Shown here: positions 44,243 to 64,000 of the stretch, piece by piece
Position numbering within the stretch: the first letter of the stretch is position 1
How the letters are laid out: each line of letters starts with the position of its first letter
From: Liquidambar formosana
Taxonomy: Eukaryota; Streptophyta; Magnoliopsida; Saxifragales; Altingiaceae
Length of the DNA: 64,000 nt
Assembly (NCBI GenBank): GCA_039720395.1
Contig: CM077824.1
Span: forward strand, 16,620,046 to 16,684,045
Direction: 5' to 3'
Program-made: the position numbers and the translations under genes
The notes under the pieces: generated by a model
Seen by the model: the letters and a program-made list of their open reading frames with translations, nothing else
Told to the model about the DNA's origin: nothing
Database searches by the model: none

Positions 44243-46014
44243 ATTAATAATAATCCAGCGTATTGGCGGTTTTTACCACTGAACAAGATTTGTGTCTAGG
44301 AGACTGATGTATTGCTTGCAGAGGAGGTTCAGAAACTGAATTTCATTGTTCTTCCTTGAGGTTGTTCAGCAGGTTGGGATTTTTTATTTTATTTTATTTT
44401 TTTCCCTCCTTTTTGGCTGCGACAGCTGTTCGGATTTCGCATTAACTGAACCGCATAATGTGATAACAAGAAGCCTCATTGATGCAGTCGACATATTCCA
44501 TTTACATGACCAAACAATCCCAAACATGTTTCTCTAATCTTATCAAATCCAGCATCTTAACATAAATTTGCCAAATTTGAAGGGAAATTTTCCAATAGGG
44601 ATTGGACATTTACAATGTTAGAAGGGGGACCGCATAGGTAGTACCTTATAAAGCAAGTTACCATAATCAAAGAATTACCTAGATGGCTGGATCATTTGAT
44701 TTTTCTTTTTGAAAAACCAAAATAAATTATATTAACAATAAATAGAAGAACATTTACATTGCAGCATAGCAACACTCCAGCTGGAACATTTGATTGAGAA
44801 AGAATCCGAATCTGAAGACAGGAAATGGACTGGCAGATATCATGCTTGTTTAACATTAACAAGGGTAGATAACATATGAAGTGAGATTAGTTTAAACCTC
44901 TGAGGTTTTAAGAAAGTGAAAATTCGAGGGAGGATTTATCAAAAAATAAAACATTCGAGGGAGGACAACCATGGGAAGAAAAGATATGAGCGCTCATAAT
45001 TACAAAACTATGAGGCATGCCCAGCGAACTGGAGTCTGGAGGCATGAAAAAAATAAATAAATAAATTATAGAAGAGATGAAATTCCATTCACCTTCTGAA
45101 AGCCAGGCTATAGAACTTCTTAAGCTTAAAATGTTTCTAGGAAAAAAAAAAAGAAAGGTAATAAGAATGACACTAAGACAGATATTCATTATAAAAAATA
45201 AACAAGGTCATCCATAGAAAGCAAGGATATTAGCACTCAGCAAGAAACCTACTCACCAGAATTCAATCAGAAACCTAGCCTCCAGAATTTTTAAATTCGG
45301 AAATTACATAACTATGAGGCATACCCAGAGAACTGGAATCGTGAAAATAAAATAAAAATTATAAAAAACATGGAATTCCATTCACTGTCTGAAAACCAGA
45401 CCATACAACTTCTCTAGTTTAAAATGTATCCAGAAAAACAACAGGTAATAAGAATGACATTGGGGATATATATGATATGATATTCATTATGAATAAATAA
45501 ACACAAGTTCAAATAGTGAATAATTCGTTTGGCTGAAAAATCAAAAGTGCCATTGGTAACACCTATGAGACCTACATACTTCTAAAAAAGGGCAGGTTAA
45601 AACCGGATCATGAGTGTGCTTGAGGCTTGACTAAGCATAGTGGAGTAACAGAAGTTCTCGGGTAATGTACAAATGGAGCATGCAAGAATGACAAAAGTTT
45701 TGGTTTTGAGGAGGAAGAAAACACGTCTCAAAATCATATGCACCATCTTCCAACTTGAGATGGTGAGGGAGTTGAGAATAATGGTCGCCAAGAGGCAAAC
45801 ATCCATCTACCCATCCTAAACACTCCTCCAGAAAAGACTTGAGTCTCCAACTGTATGGAGCTTATAGATGCAAATTTCAAAGCACAACATATTTTCCCTT
45901 GAAACATAATACATGCGAATTAACCCAACCAAACCCAGTTCACATAATGGTCCAGCAAGCCTTCATTAAAAAAAATAATAATAATAGTTCTGCATGCCCT
46001 TTTTTGGTCCACAT
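44243..46014. other. Intergenic, AT-rich
   Basis: No gene seen. Two stretches, about 44990-45190 and 45295-45490, share phrases in the same order (TTACAAAACTATGAGGCAT, CCCAG(A/C)GAACTGGA, GGAATTCCATTCAC, GGTAATAAGAATGACA, TATTCATTAT), so they are a diverged direct duplication with a period of about 305 bases. Confidence 0.55.
44990..45490. repeat. Diverged direct duplication, about 305-bp period
   Basis: The phrases listed for the surrounding region recur in the same order and spacing: the bipartite blocks around AACTATGAGGCATGCCCAG and AACTATGAGGCATACCCAG (about 45005 and 45310), and AAGAATGACACTAAG and AAGAATGACATTGGG (about 45162 and 45450). Confidence 0.65.
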
Positions 46015-46245
46015 AAAAAGAGATGAAGTGGAGAATTTTTTAGAAAGAGGAGGTCTCCTTCCTCGAGTTAAGGTCTATTTTGTTCAAAAACCTTTTTGTT
46101 GGAGCCATGACCAAAGATGTAGGTCCAGTTCTTCTTTTGTTCATTTTGTAGATCCCTTATGCTTTTAGATAGTGTTCTTGGCTAGTGCTTGTGTATGGGC
46201 TATGCCCTCATGTTTTTTCAATACGATACTTTCTCAACAAAATAC
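46015..46245 (+). mobile_element. LINE 3' end remnant
   Basis: TCTTTTGTTCATTTTGTAGATCC ... GCTTGTGTATGGGCTATGCCC ... CAATACGATACTTTCTCAAC and a short A tail resemble the 3' end of the 33679-34434 LINE (TGTATATGGCTTATGTAC...AAGCCCTTTTTGTTCATCAATAC). No domain is left. Confidence 0.4.
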
Positions 46246-48519
46246 TCATCAAACAAGCATGTGTTTGCATTATTGCAAGGTTACATCCTCCGCCCTAATT
46301 CCTAGTATAATGGTTAAAACCTCTGTTACCTAATCTAATATCCCAAAAGCAGATGCATTTGCTTCAGGAAGTCAAAATATTAGCATTACACTGACACCAC
46401 ATGAACCTTTTTATCGCGTGAAAATGGACAGAACACACTGTTAAGATTACACACTGCTCAAATTGGGCTCTGAAAATGTCTGATCAACTTGGATGGTATT
46501 CTCACCATATATTCCTCTGATGAGGTTTCCCACAGGCCACATCTCAGAGCCAATGGAAATATCTCACATCAATATCTTCATCCTTAACAATGGCCACCCT
46601 CTCACCAATGCTTTCAATCCCACCAATGCCTTGCCCATTACTCACCATATCTTGTAGATTTGCTGCTCACACCCTCTTAAAAGAGCTAGCTCATAATTAG
46701 CCTGTTGAGTCTAGCTGGTGATGGACCAATTACCCAATATTTTTATTTTTTGATTTTTTTTTTTTTTGGTTCTTTATTTTTTGTTTTTGTTTTGGTTTTT
46801 TGTTTTTGATGAAAAGGTAAATCTTATTTACAAAAGAAGGTCCAAGGCCCATATACGACCAATTGCCCAAACAATTAATGATGATAACTGCATCTTTTTA
46901 ACATGGTTGAGTTTCCCTCTAGCTATATTGCCACCGGATAGATGAATAAGGTAGTTAATTAAGTGAGAAAGAGAATCGTATAAAAACCAACATTGGTAAG
47001 TTGTTCTAACTTTCTATCCAGATTCAAACACCATCACCTGAATCAACTGGTACTCTACAGGCAAGATGATAAATAAATAAATAAAAAGTGGGTCTATAAC
47101 GGCTGCTTACCATATTTTTACATCTATTTTTAATATAACTCTATTTTGATTGTTTTTTTAGCTATATTTATTGACAATGATGCTATAAAGAAAGAAAGAA
47201 AGAAAGAAAGAAATACAAGGACAGACAAGATATCCTTCAAAGAACAAGGAAAGAACAAACATCTAACTACCAGAAAACCAAGCAGAGAAGAAAAACAAGC
47301 CTACGACTCAAAACCAAACCGAACCCCAGGACATCCCTTCACACATGGCTTTCCAATCTAGAAAAATACACCACAAAGGAAATACCTATTATTCTTTAGT
47401 GGCTAAGACCCACAAGGAAGAAAACAACGTTGTTCAAAAACAAGCTTGCCATCCCTTCCCATACCACCAAAGCAAATCTCATAACTTTTTCATGCAAATC
47501 TCTAACACCAAAGCAAATATCCATTTTAAGGGTTTTAGAAAGCCTTCTAATATCAAAACTGTCCTCAAACATGCCAAATCAATGCCAGAGAGGCACAAAC
47601 CCAAAGCACCTTTCCTCTACTATCCCTTCCCATATCACCAAAGCAAATCTCCAACAAAGAAGTGAACTTCCCACAAGGAACCCAAGAGCCATCTGCCAAG
47701 AGGAAGAATTTTTGCCACAACCACCATGAGGATGGACAATGGAGAAATAAATAATCACAATTCTCATAAGTTTTTTATGCAAACAACACAAATATTGGGT
47801 TTAAGGGCTTTATAAGGCCTTCTAGTATCAAAACTGTCCTCTACTGCAGACTCAACAGTGATTTTGTTTTGCTTGCCAAGGAAACTTTCTAATCACATCA
47901 CCCTATCTATGCCGAAAATATTATTTGCAGCACTAAGTTCTCAACAGTCTTCCATGATAGCTATTGCACTCCCAATAAAACTCACTCAATTATTGGCTGG
48001 AAACGGGCACTATCTATAGGTTCAAATTTACAAAGATAAATACTTTTTTTATAGCTGACTTTTGGTACTTTTTTTTAAAGCTGACTTTTGGTGCACACCC
48101 CATCCATAAATGGGGTCATGCAGATGGGAATGCAATTCTTTTAAAGGATATAAGACTGGTAATTTTCCTTTTATTCTCTATATCAATCTTTCATTTAGTA
48201 ACTTCTTTCTAGTTTACAGGCTTTGACCTTTTCTTTTACCATTAGTACATTTTGCTTAAAAAAATTTTAAAAAAAAGGCAGTTGTTGAACCATGAGTGGA
48301 CACCCCCCCTCTTTTATTCTCTCTCTCCTTGAAGGCTATTTCCCAGAATTTGGTGGAGAGAAAGGCAAAATTTTATGGAAGTGTGCAGTTTTGTCTACCA
48401 TACAAAGTCTGAGGAGGGAAGGCAATATGAGATACTTGCATTTTTTTAGACAAGAAAGCTAGTATCCTTTTTTTGTAGGAATACATTAGGATTTTGTCCA
48501 CTATTTCGCTTTTCCACTT
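46246..48519. other. Intergenic with decayed repeats
   Basis: A (GAAA)n tract lies at about 47188-47211. The stretch 47448-47568 (ATCCCTTCCCATACCACCAA ... TCAAAACTGTCCTC) is partly repeated at 47625-47845, an old direct duplication. Open frames in this part do not match known proteins. No gene recognised. Confidence 0.45.
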
Positions 48520-49620
48520 ACAGATTTTTTATTTATTTATTAATCTTTTGGATTGGCAACAAAGAAATTTAATAAAGAGAAGGAATACAAGATTGGACGA
48601 GAAGTCCAACAAAGAGCAAACAAAAGACAAAAACAAACTATCCACAAATTGCCCTCCAATCAAATCTAATTACAAATAACGGAACACCGCTAAACTCCTT
48701 TGCAACATAAGCCCAAAACGAAGCCAAAAAAAAGAAAAAGAAAAACCACCCTATCCCAAACACCACTAACCTCCTCAACCCGATCCTCAAAAACTCTAGC
48801 ATTTCTCTCTAACTACAGCAGCCAAAAAACTGCAAGCACAGGACATATCCAAAGCACCAACCCTCTCCTACGACCCCCAAAACATCCATAATCAACAACA
48901 AACATATCAACACACAGGGCAGCAAAACCCAACAAACCTCAGCTAGCTGGAAAAGATTCTTCCAAACCAATCTAGCCACCCTACAATGAAGAAAAAGGTG
49001 ATCAATCCTCTCTACTTCGCACTTACACATAATACACCACTGAGGGATTAAGCAACAATTTGGTCTCCTACTCTGCAATATGTCATTAGTGTTAATTCTC
49101 TTAAAAGCCACAGATCACACAAAAACCTTAACTTAAAAGACACCTGTAGAATTCCAAATCATCTGAAAAGGTGGAAAAGGTTCAAATAATCAATTAACGA
49201 CTCAAAAAACGACTTATAAGAAAACATCCCAGAAGAATGCAAAAGCCAAACTCTTTTATCATCTGGATTTGAAGGACATAAAAACACATCATCAAGCATA
49301 GACAACAAAGAAGATAACTCACCAATCTCCCTATCATTAAAATTTCTAAATAACTTAAAATCCCGAGGAATAGAAGGACATAGAAACGTACCTCGGAAGA
49401 TAACTCACCAATCCTTAGCTTTATCCACAAGCCTGCTTAAAACATCCACCCCCAAAGTAAACAAAAAAGGGGACAAAGGATCCCCTATCTCAAACCACTA
49501 AAAGCCTTAAAAGCTCTACCAAGCTTACCATTCAAAATAACTAAGAAATTCATGGAAGATAAACACCCCGAGATCCACTTCTTCCATCAACTCCCAAAGC
49601 CCTTATTTTCCACTTAAGGA
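48520..49620 (-). pseudogene. LINE remnant: RT core scrap and zf-RVT domain
   Basis: Minus-strand pieces in order: GDPLSPFLFTLGVDVLSRL (about 49480-49430), then after an internal deletion the segment with NFRDWEIGELSS, DDVFLCPSNPDD and WLLHSSGMFSYKSF spread over two frames (49400-49194), then FKRINTNDILQSRRPNCC, WCIMCKCEVERIDHLFLHC (49105-48990; the zf-RVT zinc knuckle), and a 3' UTR ending in an A-rich tail near 48530. It is inactivated by deletion and frameshifts. Confidence 0.8.
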
Positions 49621-49719
49621 TTTTAGGGTATTCCTTTATACTGTACCCTTATGGATTGGAAAGTTGTGTATTAGTTGAGACCCTTGCACATTGACAATGG
49701 TAAATTAACTTTAACTTTG

Positions 49720-50180
49720 ACAGTTGCTCAATTGGTAACCCCATGGAGGAGGTGTTTTGGTGTGTTATGATGGGAATGCCACCTACATGTTTTTTATGCA
49801 CCTAGGTGAAGGTTTGGCTATTAAGGCTGGGTTTCTTTCCCTTCCAATTGGCTAGGAATGCTAAGACTCAAGATCTTAGAGACAATTTAGTTGAGGAACT
49901 CCTTACTGTTATTTTGTGGGCTAAATATGGGTGGGAGGTAGTTGGAGATTTAGCATTGTAGAAAGACATTGGACATAGAGGCCTATATGGGTAACTTTTC
50001 TAGGGTGCACAGATCGGCCAATGAGGAAGCAGGACTTCATGGCTAAAAGAGGAGCCTTTACTTTGGAAACTTTTATAGGTCATTTCTAACCCCCTTTAAG
50101 CTCCTTGTTTAGTTGTTATAGGAGTTGGAATTTCTGTATCTTAATTCTTGCTCTAAAACATTTATTAAAACAAACGAATA
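49720..50180 (+). pseudogene. LINE RNase H remnant (opposite strand)
   Basis: Plus-strand fragments in shifting frames resemble a LINE RNase H: GEGLAIKAGF, then GWEVVGDLAL, and near the end FSRVHRSANEEA and MAKRGAFTLE. The latter pattern is the usual RNase H C-terminal V.RSAN..A...AK.G. An A-rich end is at about 50150-50180. It lies tail-to-tail against the 48520-49620 remnant on the other strand. Confidence 0.5.
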
Positions 50181-50959
50181 AATAAATATGAATTAATTTT
50201 GCTTTACATGAAAAATGAGAATCCATAAGCATGAATTAGCAACATGTGGCATTGAATATTTTGCCAAACCCATCATTCAATTTCGAACTCATAAGATCTC
50301 CCAAGTCATAATCAACTACAATGATAGATCCTGATCTTTGACAGGTCCCTCATAAACTGACAATCTGACATGTGTTTAAAATTTATGGGAATTATCTCTA
50401 TATGACCTCCAAATTGCTTACCCAGCCAAAAATAACCATTGGGTTAGCATAGTGAATGTTTACAAGTAGTTGCGAATGATGGAGCGAAGAAAGAAAATCC
50501 CCAAGTCCTACTCACTATAATTATCACAATAAAAATTCTGCTACCACAGTCTTAAATAACTGGCAATTCTTTTACATTCATTTATCATTTTTTTTTCTAT
50601 TGGGGTGTTTAGGGTTTTTGGCATTACTGACCCAATGGGACTTAACCTGTTTTCAACATACTTCAGCAGCAAGCTAAGTTGGCAACTTCCGGCATTTCAA
50701 TAACTCCTGCTTATACTAACACTTTTTACCGACTTAAATTTCCCAACTACCCATGACTACATCTACTCGCGATATTGGGCATTAAAGATAAATAATAATA
50801 ATTATAACATAGACAACCAGAGGTTACATAGTGAATAGAAACATACATTGAAAGCTTATTCAGAACATAAAATTGTCCATCTAATATTCCCCCACAAAAG
50901 AAGCAGCTAGCAAATGCCACACAACCAAAGGAAAAAAAAATGTTAAACTAACCTCTACA
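50181..50959. other. Spacer and V-ATPase D 3' region
   Basis: AT-rich, no gene. The part nearest 50960 is presumably the 3' UTR of the minus-strand gene. Confidence 0.5.
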
Positions 50960-51745
50960 TCAGAAAATAATATCCTCATCCTTCTCCATCGGTGCCGACA
51001 ATAAGTTGTGAGCCGCATTTACTGAAATCCCTTTCTGCAAAGAAACTTTCTCTGCAAACTGCTCCTCCGCAAACTGCAAGGCAGCTGCACGTTGCCTCTC
51101 AATTGCCCTCTTCTTGTAACCCTGAATCTTCTTCAACCTGAAGAAATCCTCCCTCTCCAGCTCATCCAACTCCCCCTTGATGTAACTTATCGTATTCTCC
51201 AACCTCGGCTTCACCACATTCTCCAGCGCATTCACCCTCCGATTCGTCGTCTTGATCGCCTCATCCAGCGTCAAGAACGACGTCTGAAGCGAAGCGAGCT
51301 CAACAAGAACCTCGATCGCCTTCACGTAAGCAGCACGGCATTGCTGCACCTGCTGCCCACCTCTGGCCAATCCAGTGAGGGCATTCTTGGTATCACTCTC
51401 GGTAAAATACTCGAACTTGGGGAGCTTCACGCCGGCGATGTTCTCCTGCCGGGATCGGACTTTGAGAGACGCGGTTTGAACGTTTTCGAGGACGATGTGC
51501 TTGATGTTCTCGCCGGCAACGTATTTGGCTTCGGTTAGGGCAAAGGAGGAGTTTTTCATGATGTCTCCCATTGATTCCTTTGTGGAGACAATTTTCTTGA
51601 GGATCTGTCGGAATTGTACGGTCAAAGCATCGCTCTTCTTCTTGAGGAGAGCGTGGCCTCTGGTGGCGCCGACGAGGCGAGCTTTCATCATTCCGAGCAT
51701 TGTAACAGTAGGGACTACAGTCAAGCGCTGAGTTTGGCCGGACAT
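50960..51745 (-). CDS. VHA-D: V-type proton ATPase subunit D
   Basis: Single uninterrupted 261-codon frame starting MSGQTQRLTVVPTVTMLGMM and ending PMEKDEDIIF. Subunit D forms the central rotor stalk of the V1 sector with subunit F, coupling ATP hydrolysis to proton pumping into the vacuole and endomembrane compartments. The family signature is clear: LGMMKARLVGATRGHALLKKKSDAL at the N-terminus, a long antiparallel coiled coil, TTNRRVNALENVV in the C-terminal helix and LDELEREDFFRLKKIQGYKK. The length equals that of known plant VHA-D proteins, which are also intronless in the coding region. The leader has a (GA)n tract about 140 bases upstream of the ATG (51886-51922 on the plus strand). No damage is seen. 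Confidence 0.97.
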   Translation of the reverse strand: MSGQTQRLTVVPTVTMLGMMKARLVGATRGHALLKKKSDALTVQFRQILKKIVSTKESMGDIMKNSSFALTEAKYVAGENIKHIVLENVQTASLKVRSRQENIAGVKLPKFEYFTESDTKNALTGLARGGQQVQQCRAAYVKAIEVLVELASLQTSFLTLDEAIKTTNRRVNALENVVKPRLENTISYIKGELDELEREDFFRLKKIQGYKKRAIERQRAAALQFAEEQFAEKVSLQKGISVNAAHNLLSAPMEKDEDIIF

Positions 51746-51880
51746 TTTCGTGAAGATCTGAAGATGACGAGAGGGGGAAAATTTTCAGAGGATTGATCCG
51801 TAGAGACGGGAGAATATTAATTAAGAATAATCTTTATAAATAAAGTGAGAATAAGAAAGGAGATTTCCTGGAGAAAGGCA

Positions 51881-51924
<44 letters not shown>

Positions 51925-51960
51925 GGGAGACCACGGGAAATTTCCCGACAGGTAAAGCCA
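51746..51960 (-). promoter_or_regulatory. VHA-D 5' UTR/proximal promoter with (CT)n tract
   Basis: The minus-strand leader is pyrimidine-rich, with (CT)n corresponding to 51886-51922. Such CT tracts near the start are common in plant core promoters. No TATA box or start site can be fixed. Confidence 0.45.
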
Positions 51961-52917
51961 GAAGGAGGGCAGTTTGGTCCTTTTATTTCATAAAAAATGC
52001 CATGAAAATACTACTTTTTTTTTTCCAAATTTCTTTGCTCAAAATTTTCTCAATTGTATCAAGTGAGTACGTGACATTAGTCGAGAATTAATCGTATTGG
52101 CTTGGACCTTTTGATCGAGTGGAAAACACACAGTTGAGAAGAAGCTCAGCCAAAATAATCAAGCATCCACCGATCTGTTGATTATGACAAAAATAATATC
52201 AAATAATAGGCAATCACGATTGATATTCATTCGAGAACAAGAAAACAAAAAATAAAGGAAAAACTCTCTCTCGATATTAGTAATCTCAGAAAAATAATCA
52301 ACTCTAAATTGTTTACCATAAAACTTACATCCCTTTATATAGAGAATAAATCCTACGGAATAAGAAAACCTAATTCTACTAAAACAAGAAAATATTAATT
52401 CTCTAGAAAAGAAAACAAGTCTTACAGAATAAGAAAACCTAGTTCTACTAGAACAAGCAAATATTAACTCTTTAGGAAATTAATTAAATTAAAAGTAATA
52501 ATAAAATAATAAAATAAACTAGAATCCTGTATCAACAGTAACAGTAAAAAGGCTCGTGGTGCGAATGCCGATGCAATCTGCATCACTTTTGAAAATAGAC
52601 TTATTTTAACTATAAGAAATAAAATTCAATATGGTATGTTAAGATTGTTTTGAAAAAAAAACTAAAACTAAAAAATTCATTACAGGTCACACTAAAATAA
52701 TAAACAAGATTCTTAGGCATCAAATTATCTTGCAAATTGAAACATTGATTGTCATGTGATTGGTGATTTTATTATTATTATTATTATTTTATTTTTATTT
52801 TTTTGAAGATTTTGGTACCGAATGAATTATGGCTTGAGAAACGTGTCATGTGATAATTCAATATCAAATGAGGGAAACCTTGAAAAACATGCCATATGAT
52901 ACACCCTCCTTATACAA
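51961..52917. other. Intergenic, AT-rich
   Basis: A segment around 52365-52450 repeats itself imperfectly (GAATAAGAAAACCTAATTCTACTA and GAATAAGAAAACCTAGTTCTACTA, about 74 bases apart). No gene recognised. Confidence 0.5.
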
Positions 52918-54760
52918 CTAGTTAATGCACACGTGCGTTGCACGTAGACCATTTTACCTTGAGGAGAAACATGTTACTACTAACATTAAGCAATATTTTG
53001 ATATATATGTTATTTTATGAGGGATTGTAGTATTTGGACATCATCCTTATTATTATTATTATTATTTTTTTTTTTTTTTTTTTTGGGATAAGGGGACATC
53101 ATCTTTATAAACATATGAAGTATAACAAATATATTTTATTATATAAGTTCATATTATGATGAGAGTTCTCAGTTAACATGCTTGGTTTTATAAAAAATAA
53201 AGTTCCCACGTTTTGCAATACTCTCTCGCCTGTGCATTAGATTATCTTAAGCTGTGGTCTTTTATTATCTCAAATTAATTTGTCATTTCTTACACTTTAG
53301 TCCTAAATTAAATAAGATTTTATTTACATTTTAAATTAAATTAAATAAGTAAATAAATAAAATATCCAAACCATCGTCCCATGCTAGTATAACTACCCTT
53401 ATATTAGAATTGTTAAAATAATCATTGGAAATGTGATTATTTTAATACTATTTTATATATTTTGTCATTTTGCTACTTTAAACACAGTTAAAGATTATTT
53501 AATCTATCTGTAACAATCTTTGCAAGGTAAACTCGTTCATGGCTTCTTGTTTTTTATTTATTTCATTTTTGAGCGAAACTAATCTCCCATAATTTTTAGG
53601 AGTCATTATTTAGATTTTTTTTTTTTTTTTTTTTTTGGGTTTCACGTAGAGATTGAAAAGAGAGTGGAAGAATTTTTCATACCTTTTTTCCCTCAATCAC
53701 GTAGAGTTTAATCTATAGTTGTTTTTTTCTTCTTTTTTTTCCCCCACCGCTCCCTTCACGATTTTTTTTTTTTTAATTTATAAATTTGGTGAAAGATTGC
53801 AAAGTTTCATGTTTTTTTTTTTTTTTTTTTTTCCTTCACAAGATTATATATATTTTAATTTGGCCATTCAAACAAAAATTATAAATTTTCATAAAAATAA
53901 ATAAATAAATATACAAGCGCAAGAAGAACATTGAAAAACGCATGATAGTATATATAACCTAAATTGAAAATTTGAGAAAAACAAAAGTGTTAGATAACAG
54001 TATTTAAGTGATTAATTTTACAAAAGACCAATAATTAAAATAAATAATAAATAATATAAAAAAAGGAGAGAAAGATGGATAGAGATTAATAGAAAGAAAA
54101 GAAACTCACAAGTTTGAGTATGTGGGACGCGCATTATATCACCAGGAAGATGTTTTGAAACTTGGGCTTCTTTGCAATGCCATTCTTTTATATTCAAACC
54201 GTACAAAGTATTGAGTTATTCAAATGAAACACATGATATATAAAATATGTCCTTGTACAGGAGGCCATACTGATTACTTTGGGCAGTGTGAGCCGTCTGT
54301 AGCAGGTATCTAACATCAACTCACCGGCCACCATCTTCTATCTCACTCACAGAGAGGCACAGCTCTCCTCCTACTTTCATTCTCCACACTCGAGATCAAG
54401 GTTAGCCAAAAAGGGAGCGACAAGGGATGACGCCATGGGTGTCGAGTTTGTGTGTGGAGGAAGATTTTTCTACCTGTCTTGTTTTGCATGCGTTTTGATT
54501 TTGATTTACAGTTTCCTTAGAATTCTTATTAAGGTATGTATATTTGGGTTTGGTTTTATTTAATTCGGCTGTTTATTTATTATATACGAATTAAGGTATG
54601 TGTTTTATAGTTTCTTTAGAATTCTTATTAAGGTATGTGTTTTATTTTGTTATATTTCCTATATATACAGAAGGGTAGTTGTGTATTTAAAAATTAAAAT
54701 AAGGGTATATTAGTCAATCAAAAGTTTTTCTCACATTCATCTTTTTATAGGTAGTATAGA
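52918..54760 (-). mobile_element. Non-autonomous Helitron, 1843 bp (copy 2)
   Basis: On the minus strand the 5' end TCTATACTACCTATAAAAAG (from 54760) is preceded by A. The 3' end is a stem ACGTGCAACGCACGTGTGC, a short spacer and CTAG (52921-52918), followed by T. The ends match the 28516-30297 Helitron over the first 80 or so bases, and the internal GAATTCTTATTAAGGTATG repeats are shared. The middle (about 54260-54470) is less AT-rich and may be captured host DNA. No Rep/helicase ORF. Confidence 0.8.
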
Positions 54761-55861
54761 TATAGATAATACAGATATATACAAGTAGTAACTGGGCAAT
54801 TTATGGTTGCTCATTGCCATTGCCATTGATGATGGGACCAAGACTCTCAAAAGGATTATGATTCTACCTTTCTTTTATTATGTTATCTTTTCCCCTCTCT
54901 TATCACAGTAGTTCACTATTAAAATCTAATTCCATTATGCTCACTCCAATTCCAACCAAATAAATGAAGCCTGAGAGTGGAGTGCTAATATATAACACCA
55001 TCCAAATCAATTAACCAAGTTAGTGATCTAAATCAGAAAGTTCTAATCACCTGCAGGAAATTGTGTATGGAATTTTTTATCATCCCAACATTTTATGCAA
55101 CTCAATTAGTCAATTCATGCAAACGCCAGCAAGTGCCTCTTGCAAGTCTAATTAAATTTAATTTTTAGTGAATTCGAAGTCACCTTGGCACTTTGGGCTT
55201 CAAACTAAAGAACCAAGATTTGTGAGTAAAAAACCCTTTCATAATTAGGAGAACCAAGATTGAACACTTACATAATGAAAATTGGACCTAAACTAATGCA
55301 AACGATAAGCAAGCTTTCTCTCTTAACTCACAACTCTCCTTGTGAAGTTCAAATCCTATTCGACAGATTGTCTCAAAGGAGAAGAAACATGGCCAAAGGG
55401 CACATTACCACATCCTGACCACCATTCAGAACTGTCACACCATTTTTTCTTTTTTCTTTTATTTTTAGCTGAGTGAATTGTCACATAGTAATACCCAACA
55501 TTATCTCACCCTTTCTCATTTCTCATTTCTGATTTCATCTCCGAGATATGCTGTGGAGCCGAATAAAAGCAGTGGCTGAGTTCAGACTATATTATAAATA
55601 ACTACTATTTGAACATGTGAAAGCAACTATTGATACATCTGATACAATCCCAAGCTTGACAATACATTCTGAGACAGCATGGTTTTCTTATTAATAATGT
55701 AACACATAACTTAATCAAAAGCTGTGAACCTTTCTGCTTTCACTAAAATACGGTTTTTTTTTTTTTCCAGAAAGAAGCCTGAATCAATTATTCTCCTCAT
55801 AATGTTTCGCTTCAATTATTTTTCCTTCCATTGTGACGTCGAAAATTAATCCGCATTAAAC
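54761..55861. other. Intergenic region downstream of citrate synthase
   Basis: AT-rich spacer with no recognisable gene or repeat. The part adjoining 55862 is presumably 3' UTR of the minus-strand gene. Confidence 0.5.
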
Positions 55862-63965
<8,104 letters not shown>

Positions 63966-64000
63966 CTACAAAACATATTTGTAATAAAAACACCTGGTAA

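Noticed and set aside
47146..47861. Gene suggested by overlapping 70-106 residue ORFs
   Set aside because: They are A/C-rich, lie across an old direct duplication and have no domain. They probably derive from a decayed repeat.

Overview
This is a piece of a flowering-plant (eudicot-type) nuclear genome. It has intron-split plant genes, AT-rich intergenic DNA, many small foldback transposons (MITEs), Helitrons, tRNA-derived SINEs, decayed plant LINEs and abundant (GA/CT)n, (TA)n and poly(A/T) tracts. I see no LTR retrotransposon, rRNA gene, genuine tRNA gene or CRISPR array. The species cannot be named from this sequence.

Five protein-coding genes are supported. (1) 2970-5157 (+): exons 2-6 of an ETR1-type ethylene receptor (histidine kinase plus receiver); its first exon lies left of the window. 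(2) 12152-18995 (+): a ten-exon organellar glutamyl-tRNA(Gln) amidotransferase subunit A (GatA), whose exon 1 carries a net 2-base frameshift. (3) About 35400-42454 (+): Elongin A, with seven coding exons and a probable distant 5' UTR exon. (4) 50960-51745 (-): an intronless V-ATPase subunit D gene. (5) 55862-63965 (-): the last ten exons of a peroxisomal-type citrate synthase, running off the right edge, with two separate +1 insertions. The genes are unrelated housekeeping or signalling genes; nothing suggests a functional cluster.

The rest is mostly transposon-derived. From left to right: foldback MITEs and a SINE in ETR1 intron 1; a Tourist-like MITE at 6088-6198; TIR elements at 8557-9911 and 10153-11682, the latter with a Helitron nested inside; a LINE with endonuclease, reverse transcriptase and RNase H on the minus strand at 19340-23546; a head-to-head repeat cluster at 24660-27560 with two Tourist-like MITEs, one holding a LINE fragment; a Helitron at 28516-30297; a 9-bp-TSD MITE at 31869-32246; a TSD-flanked 5'-truncated LINE at 33679-34434; a TIR element in the Elongin A leader intron; LINE ruins at 46-50 kb; a second full Helitron at 52918-54760; and a SINE plus a Mutator-like element in citrate synthase introns.

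I found no clearly new biological system. The best leads are the frameshifts in two otherwise intact genes, the related Helitrons with matching ends, and several cleanly delimited nested insertions.
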